The translations under genes and the position numbers were made by a program. This document shows, in pieces, positions 51,279 to 63,008 of a stretch of DNA of 64,000 nucleotides; the first letter of the stretch is position 1; the number at the start of each line of letters is the position of its first letter. The notes beneath the pieces are model-generated. The model saw only the letters and a program-made list of their open reading frames with translations, did not search any database and was not told the DNA's origin. The DNA comes from Dioscorea cayenensis subsp. rotundata (taxonomy: Eukaryota > Streptophyta > Magnoliopsida > Dioscoreales > Dioscoreaceae): the NCBI RefSeq assembly GCF_009730915.1, contig NC_052483.1:372001-436000 (forward strand), in the 5' to 3' direction.

Positions 51279-52275
51279 CTAGTGTTCCATCTTAACTACG
51301 GCTGTAGATGGTGACTCAGTCATGGCAGGAAAAAATTGAAGCCAATCCTTTGCACAGAAAAGTGCCTCCACAATTTGAGGACGCAATGAACTCCTATACT
51401 CATCGAGAACCTTGTTTCCTGTCCCTGCACCAAATATGGAGCAACCTGGACCGACCATGGACATTGGAATATTGGACAAGACGTCCCGGGCCATCTTGGA
51501 GAGAGTTGGGTACTTGATATTGTTGAGTTTCCACCAATTCAAAATATCAAACTCTTGGATGCGTGGGACAAGAGACTCCTCCAGATACTGATCCAACTCT
51601 GATTTTGCTTGCTGATTCACAGACATTTCTGAAATGTAAATATCAAAATCTAGAAGGTCATCCACATCCAACGCAGAAATGGAAGATACAGCTTGATTGT
51701 TGTCAATGCTGCCATTGGTTACAACAGCACCTCCTTGTTCCACATAAGCCGGAGTAAGTGGAAGTGGCTGGGCAACATATTCAAGATAGAACTCATGTAT
51801 TGCGTCATCAACCACCTTGACATACATAGAGGCATCTTCAACATATATTTTTGAGAAGCTGAATTCCACTAGTTTAAGTTTGAACCGGGGGTCCATCACT
51901 ACAGCAATTGATAAAACAAGGCTGCAATCTTTCCAATACTTGTCAAATTTTTCATGCAACTCCTGCGCCATGCAGCTCACCATGCTGTCCTCGTTTTTTA
52001 TTGCATTAGTCAGCTCCAGCTGAATCTTCCATGCTTCTTGGAAGAACATATTTGCAGTTGGATCTATCGCTGACATGATGAAGACTGCAGAATCATATAG
52101 AAGCCTCAAGAAGGCGCATGCAATTTCCACCATCTTCCAGTCATCCACAGATGGTGCTTCATTGTAGCTTTCATCACAAGTTTCTAAACGAGTGAATGCA
52201 CTGTAAATATCATGAGAAGAGCAGTCGTTGTCCAAAGTAATTGTGAATAGCTTGGTATTCATATTCCAATCTGAG
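51279..52275 (-). pseudogene. DAYSLEEPER/RICESLEEPER-like hAT transposase gene, C-terminal segment
   Basis: Open from the insertion boundary to the stop at 51279. It shows SDWNMNTKLFTITLDNDCSS, then the core with KFDKYWKDCSLVLSIAVVMD (PRFKLKLVEFSFSKIY follows). The C-terminal hAT dimerisation domain SELDQYLEESLVPRIQEFDI (NWWKLNNIKYPTLSKMARDV) and DEYRSSLRPQIVEAL close the protein. Compared with family members, roughly 100 residues appear missing in frame between LDNDCSSHDIYS and AFTRLETCDESYNEAP, removing part of the catalytic fold. The segment is intact as a frame but has lost its start, because the copia element at 52276-57620 separates it from the upstream part. The family includes domesticated developmental regulators; which type this was is inferred. 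Confidence 0.88.
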
Positions 52276-52907
52276 TGTTGGGTATTGGGTCCCGTCCTAT
52301 GTGGAGAAAAGCCCAAATGGTCCAAGCCCATTAGAGTTCATTTTATTAAGTGTTTTCCATCATATTAGGGTTAAGAGGGTGAAAAATCTGGGGAGATAGC
52401 AGCCGCAAAAGATAAAAAGCAGTGATTTTTCATCTGGGTTCGGATTTGACCAGGGCAGACAAATTCAAGCGGTGTTTGGTGGGTCAAACAATGTCGATTG
52501 AGCTGAAATTTGGTGGGCACGTTCGGGACTTGCGAGAGCTTGATTTCTACCGGACGCTTTTGTGATTTGGCTTCTCCTAGCTCAAGATATGAGGGTCGAG
52601 AGCAGCTACTGAGATATTGCTTTTTGTTTCCAATATAACTTGTCTTAGCTATTGTTTTTGGTCGAGTTGTATCGATTTATGCTCATTCTTGAGACTCTCT
52701 TGTCACCTGAATTTGATCATAGTGGAGCTTGGATTGGTCAAGATTGACCCGTGGTTTTTCACCCTTGATTTAAGGGTTTTCCACGTAAAATTTGGTGTCT
52801 TGTGTGATTGCAATTTTGGTCTTGTTAGGTTGCTCTCCTTCATCTAGCAAGCTTGAGGATTGTTTATTTGTTTACAATCTATTGAGATTGTTGCTTAATT
52901 CCCATCA
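52276..52907 (+). repeat. 5' LTR of copia element A
   Basis: 632 bp, TG...CA ends. It aligns along its length with 57003-57620, with small indels and substitutions. The primer site follows after three bases. Confidence 0.9.
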
Positions 52908-52910
52908 GAG

Positions 52911-52923
52911 TGGTATCAGAGCC
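52911..52923 (+). other. Primer-binding site of copia element A
   Basis: TGGTATCAGAGCC, complementary to the 3' end of initiator Met-tRNA, starts three bases after the 5' LTR. Confidence 0.88.
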
Positions 52924-52964
52924 AGGTTCTCAATCTTTGTGATTATAGTGGTTTTCTTGCTTGA

Positions 52965-55900
52965 ATGATGGAGGCAAATACAAACAGGGATGATTAGTTT
53001 GAATGGAAGCAATTATCATCTTTGGAAAGGGAAAATGAAAGATTTGTTGTTTGTCAAAAATATGCACTCACGTGTGTTTCTGCGAAGCAGCCGATTCAAA
53101 AATCGATGAAGAATGGGCATTTGCACATCAACAAGTTTATGGGTTTATTCGCAATATGTTGATGATAATGTTTACTAATCATATTGCTAATGAGACTGAA
53201 GCCAAAAAATTATGGGAGAAGATTGAGTCTTTGTATGCTTAAGTCGGGAAACAACAAAAGTCGTATTTGTTGAATTCCATGATGAATTTGAGATATAAAG
53301 AGGGAACTTCCATATCGGATCACTTGAATTTTTTTCAGGGGCTTTTTTGATCGATTGTCGGGGATGAGTATTAAATTTGAGGATGAAATTCTTGGACTTT
53401 GGGTCATTGAACACACTACGGATATATGGGAGACATTTCGGGTCTCAATAATAAATTACGCTCGGTGGTGTGGTGTCTCTAGAGTCAGTTAAGAGTAGTA
53501 CTCTTAATGAGGAGATGAGAAAGAAGGTTCAATGTTCTTCTTCTCAACGGAGGTTACGCTTCGATGAAGATCGGGGAGAAATCTTCATAGAAATCGAGAA
53601 GGTAGAGATAAAAAGCGAAAGCAAGTCCAAGTCCAGATACAAGGATGTTGAATGCCATTATTGTCACAAAATGGGGCACATAAAAAGGAATTGTTTCAAA
53701 TGGAAGCGAGAAAACAAGGGAAAAGGCAAGCAGGAGAAGAAGGATCATGATGGTGATTCTATATCTACTGCTACTTCTGATGATTTGGTCTTTACTACTG
53801 AGATTGATATAATCAACATTGTGTCTGATGAGTTAAGCTGGGTTGTGGATAGTGGTGCTACTTTGCATGTCACGCCAAGGAAGGAATTCTTCACATCTTT
53901 CAAATCCGGAGATTTTTGGCTCATTGAAGATGGGTAACAATGGCATTGCAAAGGTGGCTGGTATTGGAGATGTGTGTCTGCAAACTACCATGGGTATGAA
54001 GCTACTTCTAAAAGATGTAAGGTATGCTCCTGATGTTTGCTTGAATTTTTATTTCAGGTTAGCGGGACTTGATGATGACGGATATGACAAGCTGCTTTGG
54101 TGGTGGAAAATGGAAATTTACCAAAGGAAACATGGTTGTAGCCCGTGGGAAATAAAGATTCTAAGTTGTATTGGTTGAAAGGTGTTGTTCCTAGTGATGA
54201 TGTAAATGCGGTAGATATGGAGGCATCTTACTTGTGGCACGGAAGACTTGGTCATATTAGTGAAAAAGGATCTGTCTAGCTTGGCTAAAAAAGAATGTGC
54301 TTCGAGGGATTGAAGAATGCGAGTTAGAGAGATGTTCTCACTGTATGGCGGGGAAAAACAAAAAGCAGGGGTAACCTTTAAGAAGCATCCCTCTTCAGGG
54401 AAGTCGGAGTTGCTTGAGTTAGTACATTCGGATGTTTGTGGACCTTTAAAGGTAAAAATCTTATGGTGGTGCCTTATATTTTTCCGACATTCGATTGATG
54501 ATCATTTCGAGAAACTTTGGGTCTATGCTTTGAAGACCAAAGATCGGGTGATTGAAAAAAATTCGAGAGAATACCATGCCTTGGTTGAAAGACGATCCGG
54601 TAAGAAGCTCAAATGTATCGGGGAGTGATAACGGTGGTGAGTATTGTGGATCTTTTGATGCATACTGTAGACAACACGGAATCAGACACAAGAAGACACC
54701 TCCCAAAACTCCTCAGCTTAATGGTCTGGCAGAGAGAATGAACAGAGCATTGATGGAAAGAGTTAGATGCATGCTTTGAAAGCAAAGTTACCTCAAATGT
54801 TTTTGGGGTGAGGCATTGTGTGCAAAGAAAGACATGTGATCAATCTTAGTCCCTGCTGTGGCCTTGAAAGGTGATGTGCCGGATAAAGTATGGTTTGGAA
54901 AGGATGTTTCCTATGACCACTTAAGAGCTTTTTGGGTCGCAAAGCATTTTTTTCATATTCCAAAAATGAGAGGTCTAAGCTTGATGAGAAGACTAGACGA
55001 GTGTATCTTCGTGAGCTATGGTCATAATGATGAGTTTGGGTATAGACCCGTATGATCCGGTGAAGAAGAAGCTGGTTAGAAGCCGTGATGTGGTATTCAT
55101 GGAAAACCAAATGCTTGATGACATTGATAAGGTGGGCAGAAAGATCCCTTGAAGACTTATGAGTTAATTAATGCAGAGCCGCTCATGTTACACCAAATCT
55201 AGAGAGCAGTTGATATTGATGTTCGTAATGATGATCAGCAGCTTGGAGATGAATTAGATGTTCCAAGAATGGATGTACAGATACAACCTGAGCAACATAA
55301 AGATGAACCTGAAGATCCACCTCAAGTTCCACTTAGAAGGTCTAACAGAGAGAGACATGTGTCCACCAGATATCCATCTGATGAGTATGTAACCTTGATC
55401 GATGGGGGAGAACCAGTAGAATTACAAAGAGGCCATAGAAAGTGAAAAAAAAAGCAAATTGGATTCATGCAATGGAAGATGAAATGAAATCCTTAGATGA
55501 CAATCATACATTTGATATAGTCAAGTTGCGTAAAAGGCAAAAAGGGCCTTTAAAGAATAGATGGATTTACAGGGTGAAATATGAAGGAAATTTCAAAGCA
55601 TCTCCTAGATATAAAGCTAGATTGGTGGTGAAAGGTTTTAGTCAAAGAAAGGGGATCGACTTTTGATGAGATTTTTCTCACTGTTGTGAAAATGACATCT
55701 ATTAGAAGCGTGTTGGGTTTAGTCGCAACTCTAGATTTGGAAGTTGAGCAAATGGATGTCAAAACTGCATTTCTCCATGGTAATTTGGAGGAGGAAATTT
55801 ATATGGAACAACCTGAGGGTTTCAGGGTGCAAGGCAAAGAAAATCATGTGTGTCTGTGGAAAAAGAGTTTGTATGGCTTGAAACAAGCTCCACGACAATA

Positions 55901-56986
55901 GTATAAGAAGTTTGAATCGGTTATGATTGAGCAAGGCTATAAAAAGACTACTTCTGATCATTGTGTCTTTGTAAGCAAGTTTGCTGATGGTGATTTTATT
56001 ATCTTGCTATTGTATGTTGATGGCATACTTATTGTTGGGAAAGATTTTTCTAAAATTGACAGGTTAAAGAAGCAACTCAGCAACTCATTTGCTATGAAAG
56101 ATTTGGGATTAGCGAAGCAGATATTGGGTATTAGTATTGTACGTGATAGAAAAGAGAAGAAGCTTTGGATGTCTCAAAAGAAATATATTGAGAAGGTGCT
56201 GGAGAGGTTCAACATGGGAATGTCTAAGTCTGTAAGCACTCCTCTAGCTGCACATTTCAAACTGAGTGTTAGTCAGAGTCCTTTAATTGAGACCGAGAAG
56301 GTTGACATGGAAAGTGTTCCTTATGCATTTGATGTTGGGAGTTTAATGTATGCCATGGTGTGTACTAGACCTGACATTGCTTATGCTGTTAGCAATGTTA
56401 GCAGATTTCTCTCAAATCCGGTAGAGAGCATTGGAATGCAGGGTGAAATGGATTATGAGGTATCTTAAGGGAACTTCGGACTTAAATCTTTGTTTTTGGT
56501 GGTGAGAAGCTTGTGCTTGTCGGTTATACGAGATTCGATATGGTTGGAGACGTTGATTCTAGAAAGTCCACTTCGAGGTATTTGATCAAGTTTGCGGGGA
56601 GTTGTGGCTGGCGATCCTAGATTGCAAAAAGTGTGTTGCATTGTCCACAATCGAGGCGTAGTTCATTGCCATCACGTGAAGCCCGCAAGGAATTTCTTTG
56701 GCTTAAAAAGTTCTTGCTTGAGCTTGGCTATACACAAGAGAGGTACATCTTATATTGTGATAGTCACAGTGCAGTTTATCTTGCCAAGAATCAAACTTTT
56801 CATTCCCGCTCAAAACACATTGATGTGAGGTATCATTGGATACGAGATGCATTGGATGCGAAATTGTTGGAGTTGGCTAAAGTTCATACAGATGACAATG
56901 GTGCTGACATGTTGAAAAAGACTTTGCCAAGAGGGAAGTTTGAGGTTTGCCGTATGATCGCCTGGATGGCAGTCACCTCCACATAG
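52965..56986 (+). pseudogene. Gag-Pol remnant of copia element A
   Basis: Domains in order: Gag N-terminus ([18 protein letters not shown] near 52993), CCHC knuckle CHYCHKMGHIKRNC near 53656, and protease WVVDSGATLHVTP near 53841. Next come the pre-integrase LWHGRLGHI region near 54235 and integrase (HSDVCGPLK, GSDNGGEY, PQLNGLAERMN). RT covers about 55442-56250, then RNase H with YCDSHSAVYLAKN near 56754. Many frameshifts and stops separate the pieces. The RT active-site box reads LLYVDG near 56011, so the second aspartate of the usual YVDD is replaced by glycine, which would abolish polymerisation. Confidence 0.9.
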
Positions 56987-57002
56987 TCGTGAGGGGGAGA
57001 TA

Positions 57003-57620
57003 TGTTGGGTATTGGGCTCCCGTCCTATGTGGAGAAAAGCCCAAATGGTCCAAGCCCATTAGGGTTCACTTTATTAAGTGTTTTCCATCATATTAGGGTT
57101 AAGAGAGTGAAAAATCTGGGGAGATAGCAGCCGCAAAGATAAAAACGGCAGATTTTCGCTGGGTTCGGATTTGACCGGGGCAGCAAATTCAAGCTGGTGT
57201 TTGGTGGGTCAAACAATGTCCGATTGAGCTGAAATTTGGTGGGCACATTCGGGACTTGCAGAGCTTGATTTCCACTAGATGCTACAGAAGCTATGATGGT
57301 CAGAACAGAAGCTACAGAATATTGCTTTTGTTTCCAATATAGCTTGTTTTAGCTATTGTTTTGGTCAAGTTGTATTTTTTTTTTCTGATTTATGCTCATT
57401 CTTGAGACTCTCTTGTACCCTAAATTTGGTCATAGTGGAGCTTGGATTAGTCAAGATTGACCCATGGTTTTTCACCCTTGATTTAAGGGTTTTCCACGTA
57501 AAATTTGGTGTCATGTGTGATTGCAATTTTGGTCTTGTTAGGTTACTCTCCTTCATCTAGCAAGCTTGGGGATTGTTTATTTGTTTACAATATATTGAGA
57601 TTGTTGCTTAACTCCCAGCA
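57003..57620 (+). repeat. 3' LTR of copia element A
   Basis: 618 bp matching the 5' LTR. It is preceded by the purine tract GTGAGGGGGAGATA (56989-57002), the expected plus-strand priming site, and ends ...CCCAGCA. Confidence 0.9.
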
Positions 57621-57724
57621 GGGAGAAGATATATACGATAATAAAGTTGAGCATTCTCCGGTGCAATCTCCAGTCATTGTCAATGAATTGTCCAGTTAAG
57701 CATACATACCCGAGGGTTTGACTG
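57621..57724 (-). pseudogene. hAT-derived gene, middle fragment between the two copia elements
   Basis: This 104-bp island reads QTLGYVCLTGQFIDNDWRLH, then RRMLNFIIVYIF, on the minus strand, a conserved segment at the start of the hAT transposase core (SQT-GYV-LTGHFID-DW type). It joins in frame to 62414 upstream and to 52275 downstream once each insertion and one duplicated target are removed, so it is the gene's own sequence and not part of either element. Confidence 0.88.
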
Positions 57725-58078
57725 TGTTGAGAATGTTGCTCTGAACTAAGATGTTGACTATTCATTGAAGAGTCTGCTACTCTGATCTTCTTGGTATGGA
57801 CCAGCGGCTGATTGGATGGAGAAGCTGCAATGTGATTGGATGTTAGCCGTTTTTAATTAAGGTTTCTGTTCTTCACCTTTTGTCCTTATGTACCTTTTGT
57901 GTGCTACCTTGCTGGTGAAGCACATTACTTTGTTGTCTTTAAATTCAGTCTTCTAGTCAACGTTTCAAGTAAGCTTAATACGAGAATAGCTTCAGTTACT
58001 TTGCTCTATTATCCACTACCTGAATTTAGAACAATCCTGTGAAACATACATAATATTATCTCCTTCTTTTGTCTAACA
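57725..58078 (+). repeat. 5' LTR of copia element B
   Basis: 354 bp, begins TGTTGAGAATGTTGCT and ends GTCTAACA. It matches 62055-62413 with a modest number of differences. Confidence 0.9.
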
Positions 58079-58079
58079 G

Positions 58080-58090
58080 TGGTATCAGAG
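58080..58090 (+). other. Primer-binding site of copia element B
   Basis: TGGTATCAGAG, one base after the LTR, complementary to initiator Met-tRNA. Confidence 0.87.
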
Positions 58091-58098
58091 AACTGGAC

Positions 58099-59580
58099 AT
58101 GGCTGGTTCCTCTTCATCCACTAGAGAGGCGAATGTACCATTCTTTGCTGGAGAAAACTATAACCTATGGAGCTTGATGATGAAGATGATGTTTCGATCA
58201 AAGGACTTGTGGAACCTCGTTGAAAAAGGCTTCAGCGAGGAGGGAGATGGAACTCGAATTAATGAGAGTGTAAAGAAGGATGCAAAAGCTCTCTTCCTTA
58301 TTCAGCAGGCCCTTGATCCAAGAGTTCTCATAAGGATCTCTGAGGCCAAGACATCCAAGGAGGCTTGGGACATTATCAAGACGGAGTTCCAAGGAGATTC
58401 AGACACCAACACTGTCAAGTTGCACTCTCTTCACTGGGAGTTCGACGGTGTAAAAATGAAGTCGGGTGAGAATGTTCATGACTTTGTTAGCAGGATCCTA
58501 GATGTGGTATATCGGATCCGGATGATGGGAGAGGAGCTCCCACAGAAGGCAGTGGTGACGAAGATTCTAAGAAGCTTGTCTCCGAGATTCTCACAGGTGG
58601 TACACTCGATAATAGAAGCAAAAAATCTCGCCACACTTACCATTGATCAGCTCAGTGTATCCTTGAAGAGCCATGAGTCCATACTCAACATTAATGGTGA
58701 ACACGAAGAAGACAAAGCTCTACACGTCAGGAGCTCTCCTTTTGGAGAACACAGTTATCGCGGAGGCAGAGGACATGGACGCAGTGGCTTTAGAGGTCGC
58801 GGACGAGGACGCGGAAGAAGCTTTGAAGCAAATCACTCGATTGACGCCAACAAACAAAACAAAGGTGTCCAGTGTTTTATATGCAAGAAATATGGAAATG
58901 TTAAAGCACAATGTTGGTACAAAAACAAGGAAGCAAATGTAACAGAGGAGGCGAAAGGAAAAGAAAAAGAAGAAGAAGGAGTCGTATTCATGGCGTGCAA
59001 TGAGAGCTCTTCAACAAACGAAGGTGGTGGAACTTGGTTGATTGACAGCGGATGCTCGAATCATATGTTAGGAGAGGAGAAGCTGTTCCAATGCATTGAA
59101 TCTACACCAAACCAGTCCATTAGACTTGGAGATGGAAAAGTTCTTCAAGTTAAAGGAGTTGGCAAGGTTACACTTCGCTCCAGTTATGGCAAAACCACCA
59201 TCTTGAATGATGTTCAGTTTGTCCCTAACTTGACGCACAACCTGCTAAGCGTGGGACAACTAATGGCATCTGGACATGATCTGGAGTTCTCTGGTGGAAA
59301 GTGCACCATTCGGAATTCAGCAACCAAGAATAAGATTGCATGCATTTGTATGACTTCTCATAGATTATTCCCGCTTGATGCTAATGATGTAGGAACTGCA
59401 AATGTTGTGAAAGGAGACATGGGGATAACTGATCTTTGGCTCAAGAGATACGGCCATCTCAACGAGAAGAGTTTGAAGAATCTCTTTGAACATCATTTGG
59501 TGCAAGGTTTGCCTCCTATAACATCAAGCCCCTGTGAAGCTTGCTCGATGGGAAAGCAAGCACAAATGGTGTTTCCATAG
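58099..59580 (+). CDS. Gag and protease region of copia element B
   Basis: An intact frame from ATG 58099 to a TAG at 59578. The Gag N-terminus has VPFFAGENYNLWSLMMKMMF and the UBN2-type core. An RGGRGHGRSGFRGRGRGRGR nucleic-acid-binding tract is followed by a CCHC-type knuckle CFICKKYGNVKAQC in which the usual histidine is asparagine. The aspartic protease motif WLIDSGCSNHM and the pre-integrase segment (LWLKRYGHLNEKSLKNL) follow. The terminal TAG interrupts what is normally one Gag-Pol frame, since integrase sequence continues in the same frame just after it. Confidence 0.9.
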   Translation: MAGSSSSTREANVPFFAGENYNLWSLMMKMMFRSKDLWNLVEKGFSEEGDGTRINESVKKDAKALFLIQQALDPRVLIRISEAKTSKEAWDIIKTEFQGDSDTNTVKLHSLHWEFDGVKMKSGENVHDFVSRILDVVYRIRMMGEELPQKAVVTKILRSLSPRFSQVVHSIIEAKNLATLTIDQLSVSLKSHESILNINGEHEEDKALHVRSSPFGEHSYRGGRGHGRSGFRGRGRGRGRSFEANHSIDANKQNKGVQCFICKKYGNVKAQCWYKNKEANVTEEAKGKEKEEEGVVFMACNESSSTNEGGGTWLIDSGCSNHMLGEEKLFQCIESTPNQSIRLGDGKVLQVKGVGKVTLRSSYGKTTILNDVQFVPNLTHNLLSVGQLMASGHDLEFSGGKCTIRNSATKNKIACICMTSHRLFPLDANDVGTANVVKGDMGITDLWLKRYGHLNEKSLKNLFEHHLVQGLPPITSSPCEACSMGKQAQMVFP

Positions 59581-62043
59581 GGACAGGCAAGGCGTGCCAC
59601 TGTCCCATTGGAGCTTGTACATGGAGATCTTGTGGGGACAATACAAACTCCATCACTTGTTGGTAATCGGTATTTTTTCCTCCTAACCGATGATTGTACC
59701 AGGTATAGCTGGGTATTTTTTCTGCAAAGAAAGTCTGAAGCATTGCATCAGTTTAAAATATTCAAACTAAAGCTAGAAAAGAAGTTGTCTTTGTCGCTAA
59801 AATCTCTGCACACCGACCGCGGGGGTGAGTTTACATCTCGGGAGTTCAAGGAGTTCTGCGAGGCTTCGGGGATTTATCATCAGCTGACGGCTCCGCGAAC
59901 ACCACAGCAAAATGGCGTTACCGAGCAGAAAAACAGAACAGTTATTGAAATAGCCCGGACCCTGCTGAAAGGGATGATGATGCCGTCAGAATGCTGGGGA
60001 GATGCTGTTGCCACCGCTGTGTATATACTCAATCGTTCACCAACAAAAGCATTGGAGTCTTATAACACCATATGAGGCGTTGACTGGGTCAAAACCACAT
60101 GTTGATCACCTAAGAGTCTTCGGGTGTTTGGCATATCGATTGGTTGATTCACAGTGAATGAAGTTTGATGCAAAATCGCAACCATGTGTTTTTATTGGGT
60201 ACTGTGAAAGATCAAAAGCCTATAAGGTGATAGAGCCCGACACGAAGCAGGTCCACATCAGCAGAATTGTTTGTTTTTATGGAGACAAGCACTGGGATTG
60301 GATGAGAACTAACGACAAGTCTGCACCAACTTCTGTGCCATGTGATGACGTGGAGAGAATGTTCTCTAGAGGTCAAACAGATGGACCTCCACCATTGATC
60401 TCATCTGATCAATGGTCAGAAACAACACATGCACATTCTAGAGGAATTTCTCAAATCTCAAACACCACACTTGAAGACGAGGAAGCTCCGGCCAGGTATC
60501 GAGACCTGACTGATATTTACAATGCATGTTCTTTTGCCTTGACAGCTGTGGACCCAACAACATTTGAAGAAGCGGTGAAGAATGAAGATTGGGTTGCTGC
60601 TATGAAAGAGGAGATGACAGCAATCCACAAGAACAAAACTTGGGAGTTGAAATGGATCTTTAAGTCCAAGTTCAATCCAGACGGAACATTGCTGAAGAAG
60701 AAAGCGCGAGTTGTCGCCAAAGGATATGTGCAGCGAGAGGGAATAGACTTTGAAGAAGTATTTGCGCCGGTAGCCCGATTGGAGACTGTTCGTCTCTTCC
60801 TAGCCATTGGAGCACAAAGGAAATGGTGTATTTATCAGCTCGACGTCAAGACCACATTCCTAAATGGCGAATTACATGAAGAGGTCTTCGTAATGTAGCC
60901 AGAAGGTTTTATTATCAATGGAAAGGAAGATCAGGTATACAAGCTCCGCAAGGCCCTGTATGGACTTTGCCAAGCCCCCAGAGCTTGGTACAGCCGTGTT
61001 GATGACCATTTTATACAAATGGGATTTGTGCGCAGCGCTAACGAGCCCAATGTCTACCAAAAGTGTCAAGAAGATGAAGACACTCTACTTTTGTGCTTGC
61101 ACGTAGATGACATAATTTATATGGGGTCTTCAGAAGAGATGTTAAGAGAGTTCAAAGATACAATGTTAAAGACTTTTGAGATGACGGACTTGGGTCCCAT
61201 GAGATACTTCCTTGGCTTGGAAGTGAAGCAGCTGAATGGGTCTGTATTTGTATCACAACGCAAATATGCTGAAGACCTTCTCAGCAAAACTGGAATGCAA
61301 CACTGCAAACCAGTTAGTACACTAATGAACTCCAATGAATGGTTCCACTTGCAGGATAGTTTAGGTAAAGCTGAACCTTCAAAATATAGAAAGATTGTTG
61401 GAGGATTGCTCTACCTCACTCACACACGACCGGACTTGATGTATGCTGTATCAGTTGTGTCCCGGTTTATGCAAGCTCCAAGCATGCACCATTTAGGAGC
61501 AGTTAAAAGAATTTTGAGATATGTGAGTGGGATAGTCAGTTATGGCATTCAGTATATGAAGAATGAAGAATTCAAGTTGATGGGCTATTCAGATAGCGAC
61601 TGGGGAGGATGTCAAAATGATCGAAAAAGTACCACAAGGTGGATTTTCTCACTGGGATCCGGTGCTGTGGCTTGGTGCTCAAAGAAACAATCTATCACTG
61701 CGTTGTCAAGCACCGAGGCAGAATACATTTCAATTACCTCAGCATCCTGTGAAGCAGTTTGTTGCGTCGTCTCATGGAAGACTTAGATGTGAAACAGAAT
61801 TGTCCAACTGATATCTTCTGTGACAACAAGGCAGCAATACAGATAGCTAAAACCCCAGTCATGCATGGGAGAACAAAGCATATCGACACCCGTTATCATT
61901 TCACACAAGAACTCATAAAGGATGATCAAATTATCATAATGCAGTGTGGAGCAAACGAATAAGTTGCTGATGTTTTTACAAAGGCTCTGCCAAAGCACAA
62001 GTTTGAATTCTTCCGTGAAAAGCTGGGTGTCAAAGAGTTCTGA
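59581..62043 (+). pseudogene. Pol remnant (integrase, RT, RNase H) of copia element B
   Basis: Integrase: LELVHGDLVGTIQTPS, FFLLTDDCTRYSWVFFL, HTDRGGEFTSREF and PQQNGVTEQKNRT (59608-60070). A frameshift follows near 60070 and stops occur near 60155 and 60896. [41 protein letters not shown] and the catalytic LHVDDIIYMG near 61098. RNase H: GYSDSDWGGCQNDRKSTT, STEAEYIS and DIFCDNKAAIQIAK, with a frameshift near 61775, ending KLGVKEF at 62043. Key RT aspartates are retained but the protein is broken in several places. Confidence 0.9.
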
Positions 62044-62054
62044 GCAAGGGAGTG

Positions 62055-62413
62055 TGTTGAGAATGTTGCTCGAACTAGGATGTTGACTATTCATCGAAGA
62101 GTCTCGCTACTATGATCTTCTTGGTATAGTACCAAATGTCGATTGGATGGAGAAGTCTGCAATGTGATTGGATGTTAGCCGCTTTTTAATTAAGGTTTCT
62201 CGTTCTTCACCTTTTGTCCTTATGTACCTTTTTGTGTGCTACCTTGTCGGTGAAGCACATTACTTTGTTGTCTTTAAATTCAGTCTTCTAGTCAATGTTT
62301 CAAGTAAGCTTAATACGAGAATAGCTTCAGTTACTTTGCTCTATTATCCACTACCTGAATTCAGAACAATCATGTGAAACATACATAGTATTATCTCCTT
62401 CTTTTGTCTAACA
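62055..62413 (+). repeat. 3' LTR of copia element B
   Basis: 359 bp, TGTTGAGAATG...CTAACA, preceded by a purine-rich GAGCAAGGGAG (62043-62053). Confidence 0.9.
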
Positions 62414-63008
62414 GACTAGTGATACATAAACTTATGGTGAGGCTGATCTTTCCTGGCATTATCCCTAAGACTTGCAAGAGATTTTGTTTTTCTTTAAGAT
62501 AAACAGATATGATCTCCCCTTCAATATCATCAACACTCGCCATCTTGAAGCGAGGCTGGAGGCTTTGAGCAAAAGCAATGAAACCAGGGTGCTTAACTAT
62601 ATGGATTGGATATTCATGCAAAATGATCACCTTCGCAAGATTCAAACAGCTAGTTTCCTGATCAAAAAGTGCATTGGCCCAACCAGCACCTCAATAGCGC
62701 CTTTTCTGCGGTGGTTCTGTGATATTTCCATCAGTTTGTGCACTGGTGAGTGCAAGTTTCTTTTCTTGGTTTTTGATTTTGGGACAAGAGCCGAATGCAA
62801 TGTGTCGCTTGAGGTGGCTAGTACCAGCTATCTTTGAACCACTACTATATGCAAAGGTTTGCTTACAGAGTTTACAGCAAGCCCGTGTGCATCCACCAGG
62901 AATAGCTTCAATAGTAAAATGTTCCCACACTAATGACTTCTTCCTCCTGCGCTTGGATGTTGGTGGTGTTTCACTACTAAGCGGTTTGGTGTCATTATCC
63001 TCTGCCAT
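62414..63008 (-). pseudogene. DAYSLEEPER/RICESLEEPER-like hAT transposase gene, N-terminal segment
   Basis: From ATG 63008 the protein has a basic linker (TSKRRRKKSLVWEHFTIE) and a BED-type zinc finger (CKLCKQTFAYSSGSKIAGTS, then HLKRHI), residues about 20-80. After one in-frame TGA (62697-62695) come GAGWANALFDQETSCLNLAK and PIHIVKHPGFIAFAQSLQPR, then PGKISLTISLCIT, which stops at the insertion point. BED finger, this linker and the C-terminal dimerisation domain in 51279-52275 define the domesticated-type plant hAT proteins, nuclear DNA-binding regulators. An ATG four codons upstream (63020) is also in frame. With a nonsense codon, two insertions and an internal deletion this is a pseudogene. 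Confidence 0.88.

Larger units (their letters stand above)
52276..57620 (+). mobile_element. Ty1-copia LTR retrotransposon A, inserted in the hAT-derived gene
   Basis: LTRs at 52276-52907 and 57003-57620, primer-binding site at 52911, gag-pol remnants between, and a purine tract just before the 3' LTR. Both LTRs begin TGTTGGGTATTGGG and end in CA. Five-base flanks CTGAG (52271-52275) and GGGAG (57621-57625) are probably one target duplication with two changes: keeping one CTGAG copy and removing the element puts the host frame back in register. LTR differences and many coding breaks indicate an old, inactive insertion. Confidence 0.92.
57725..62413 (+). mobile_element. Ty1-copia LTR retrotransposon B, inserted in the hAT-derived gene
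   Basis: LTRs at 57725-58078 and 62055-62413, primer site at 58080, gag-pol between. Flanks GACTG (57720-57724) and GACTA (62414-62418) are a 5-bp target duplication with one mismatch. It is unrelated in LTR sequence to element A and was inserted separately, not nested in it. The gag-protease part is an unbroken 500-codon frame, while pol carries a few stops and frameshifts, so it is less decayed than element A. Confidence 0.93.

Noticed and set aside
51279-52331. Reading this as a complete 350-residue hAT gene
   Set aside because: Its first codons lie in the copia LTR; the real N-terminus is at 63008, so it is a fragment.
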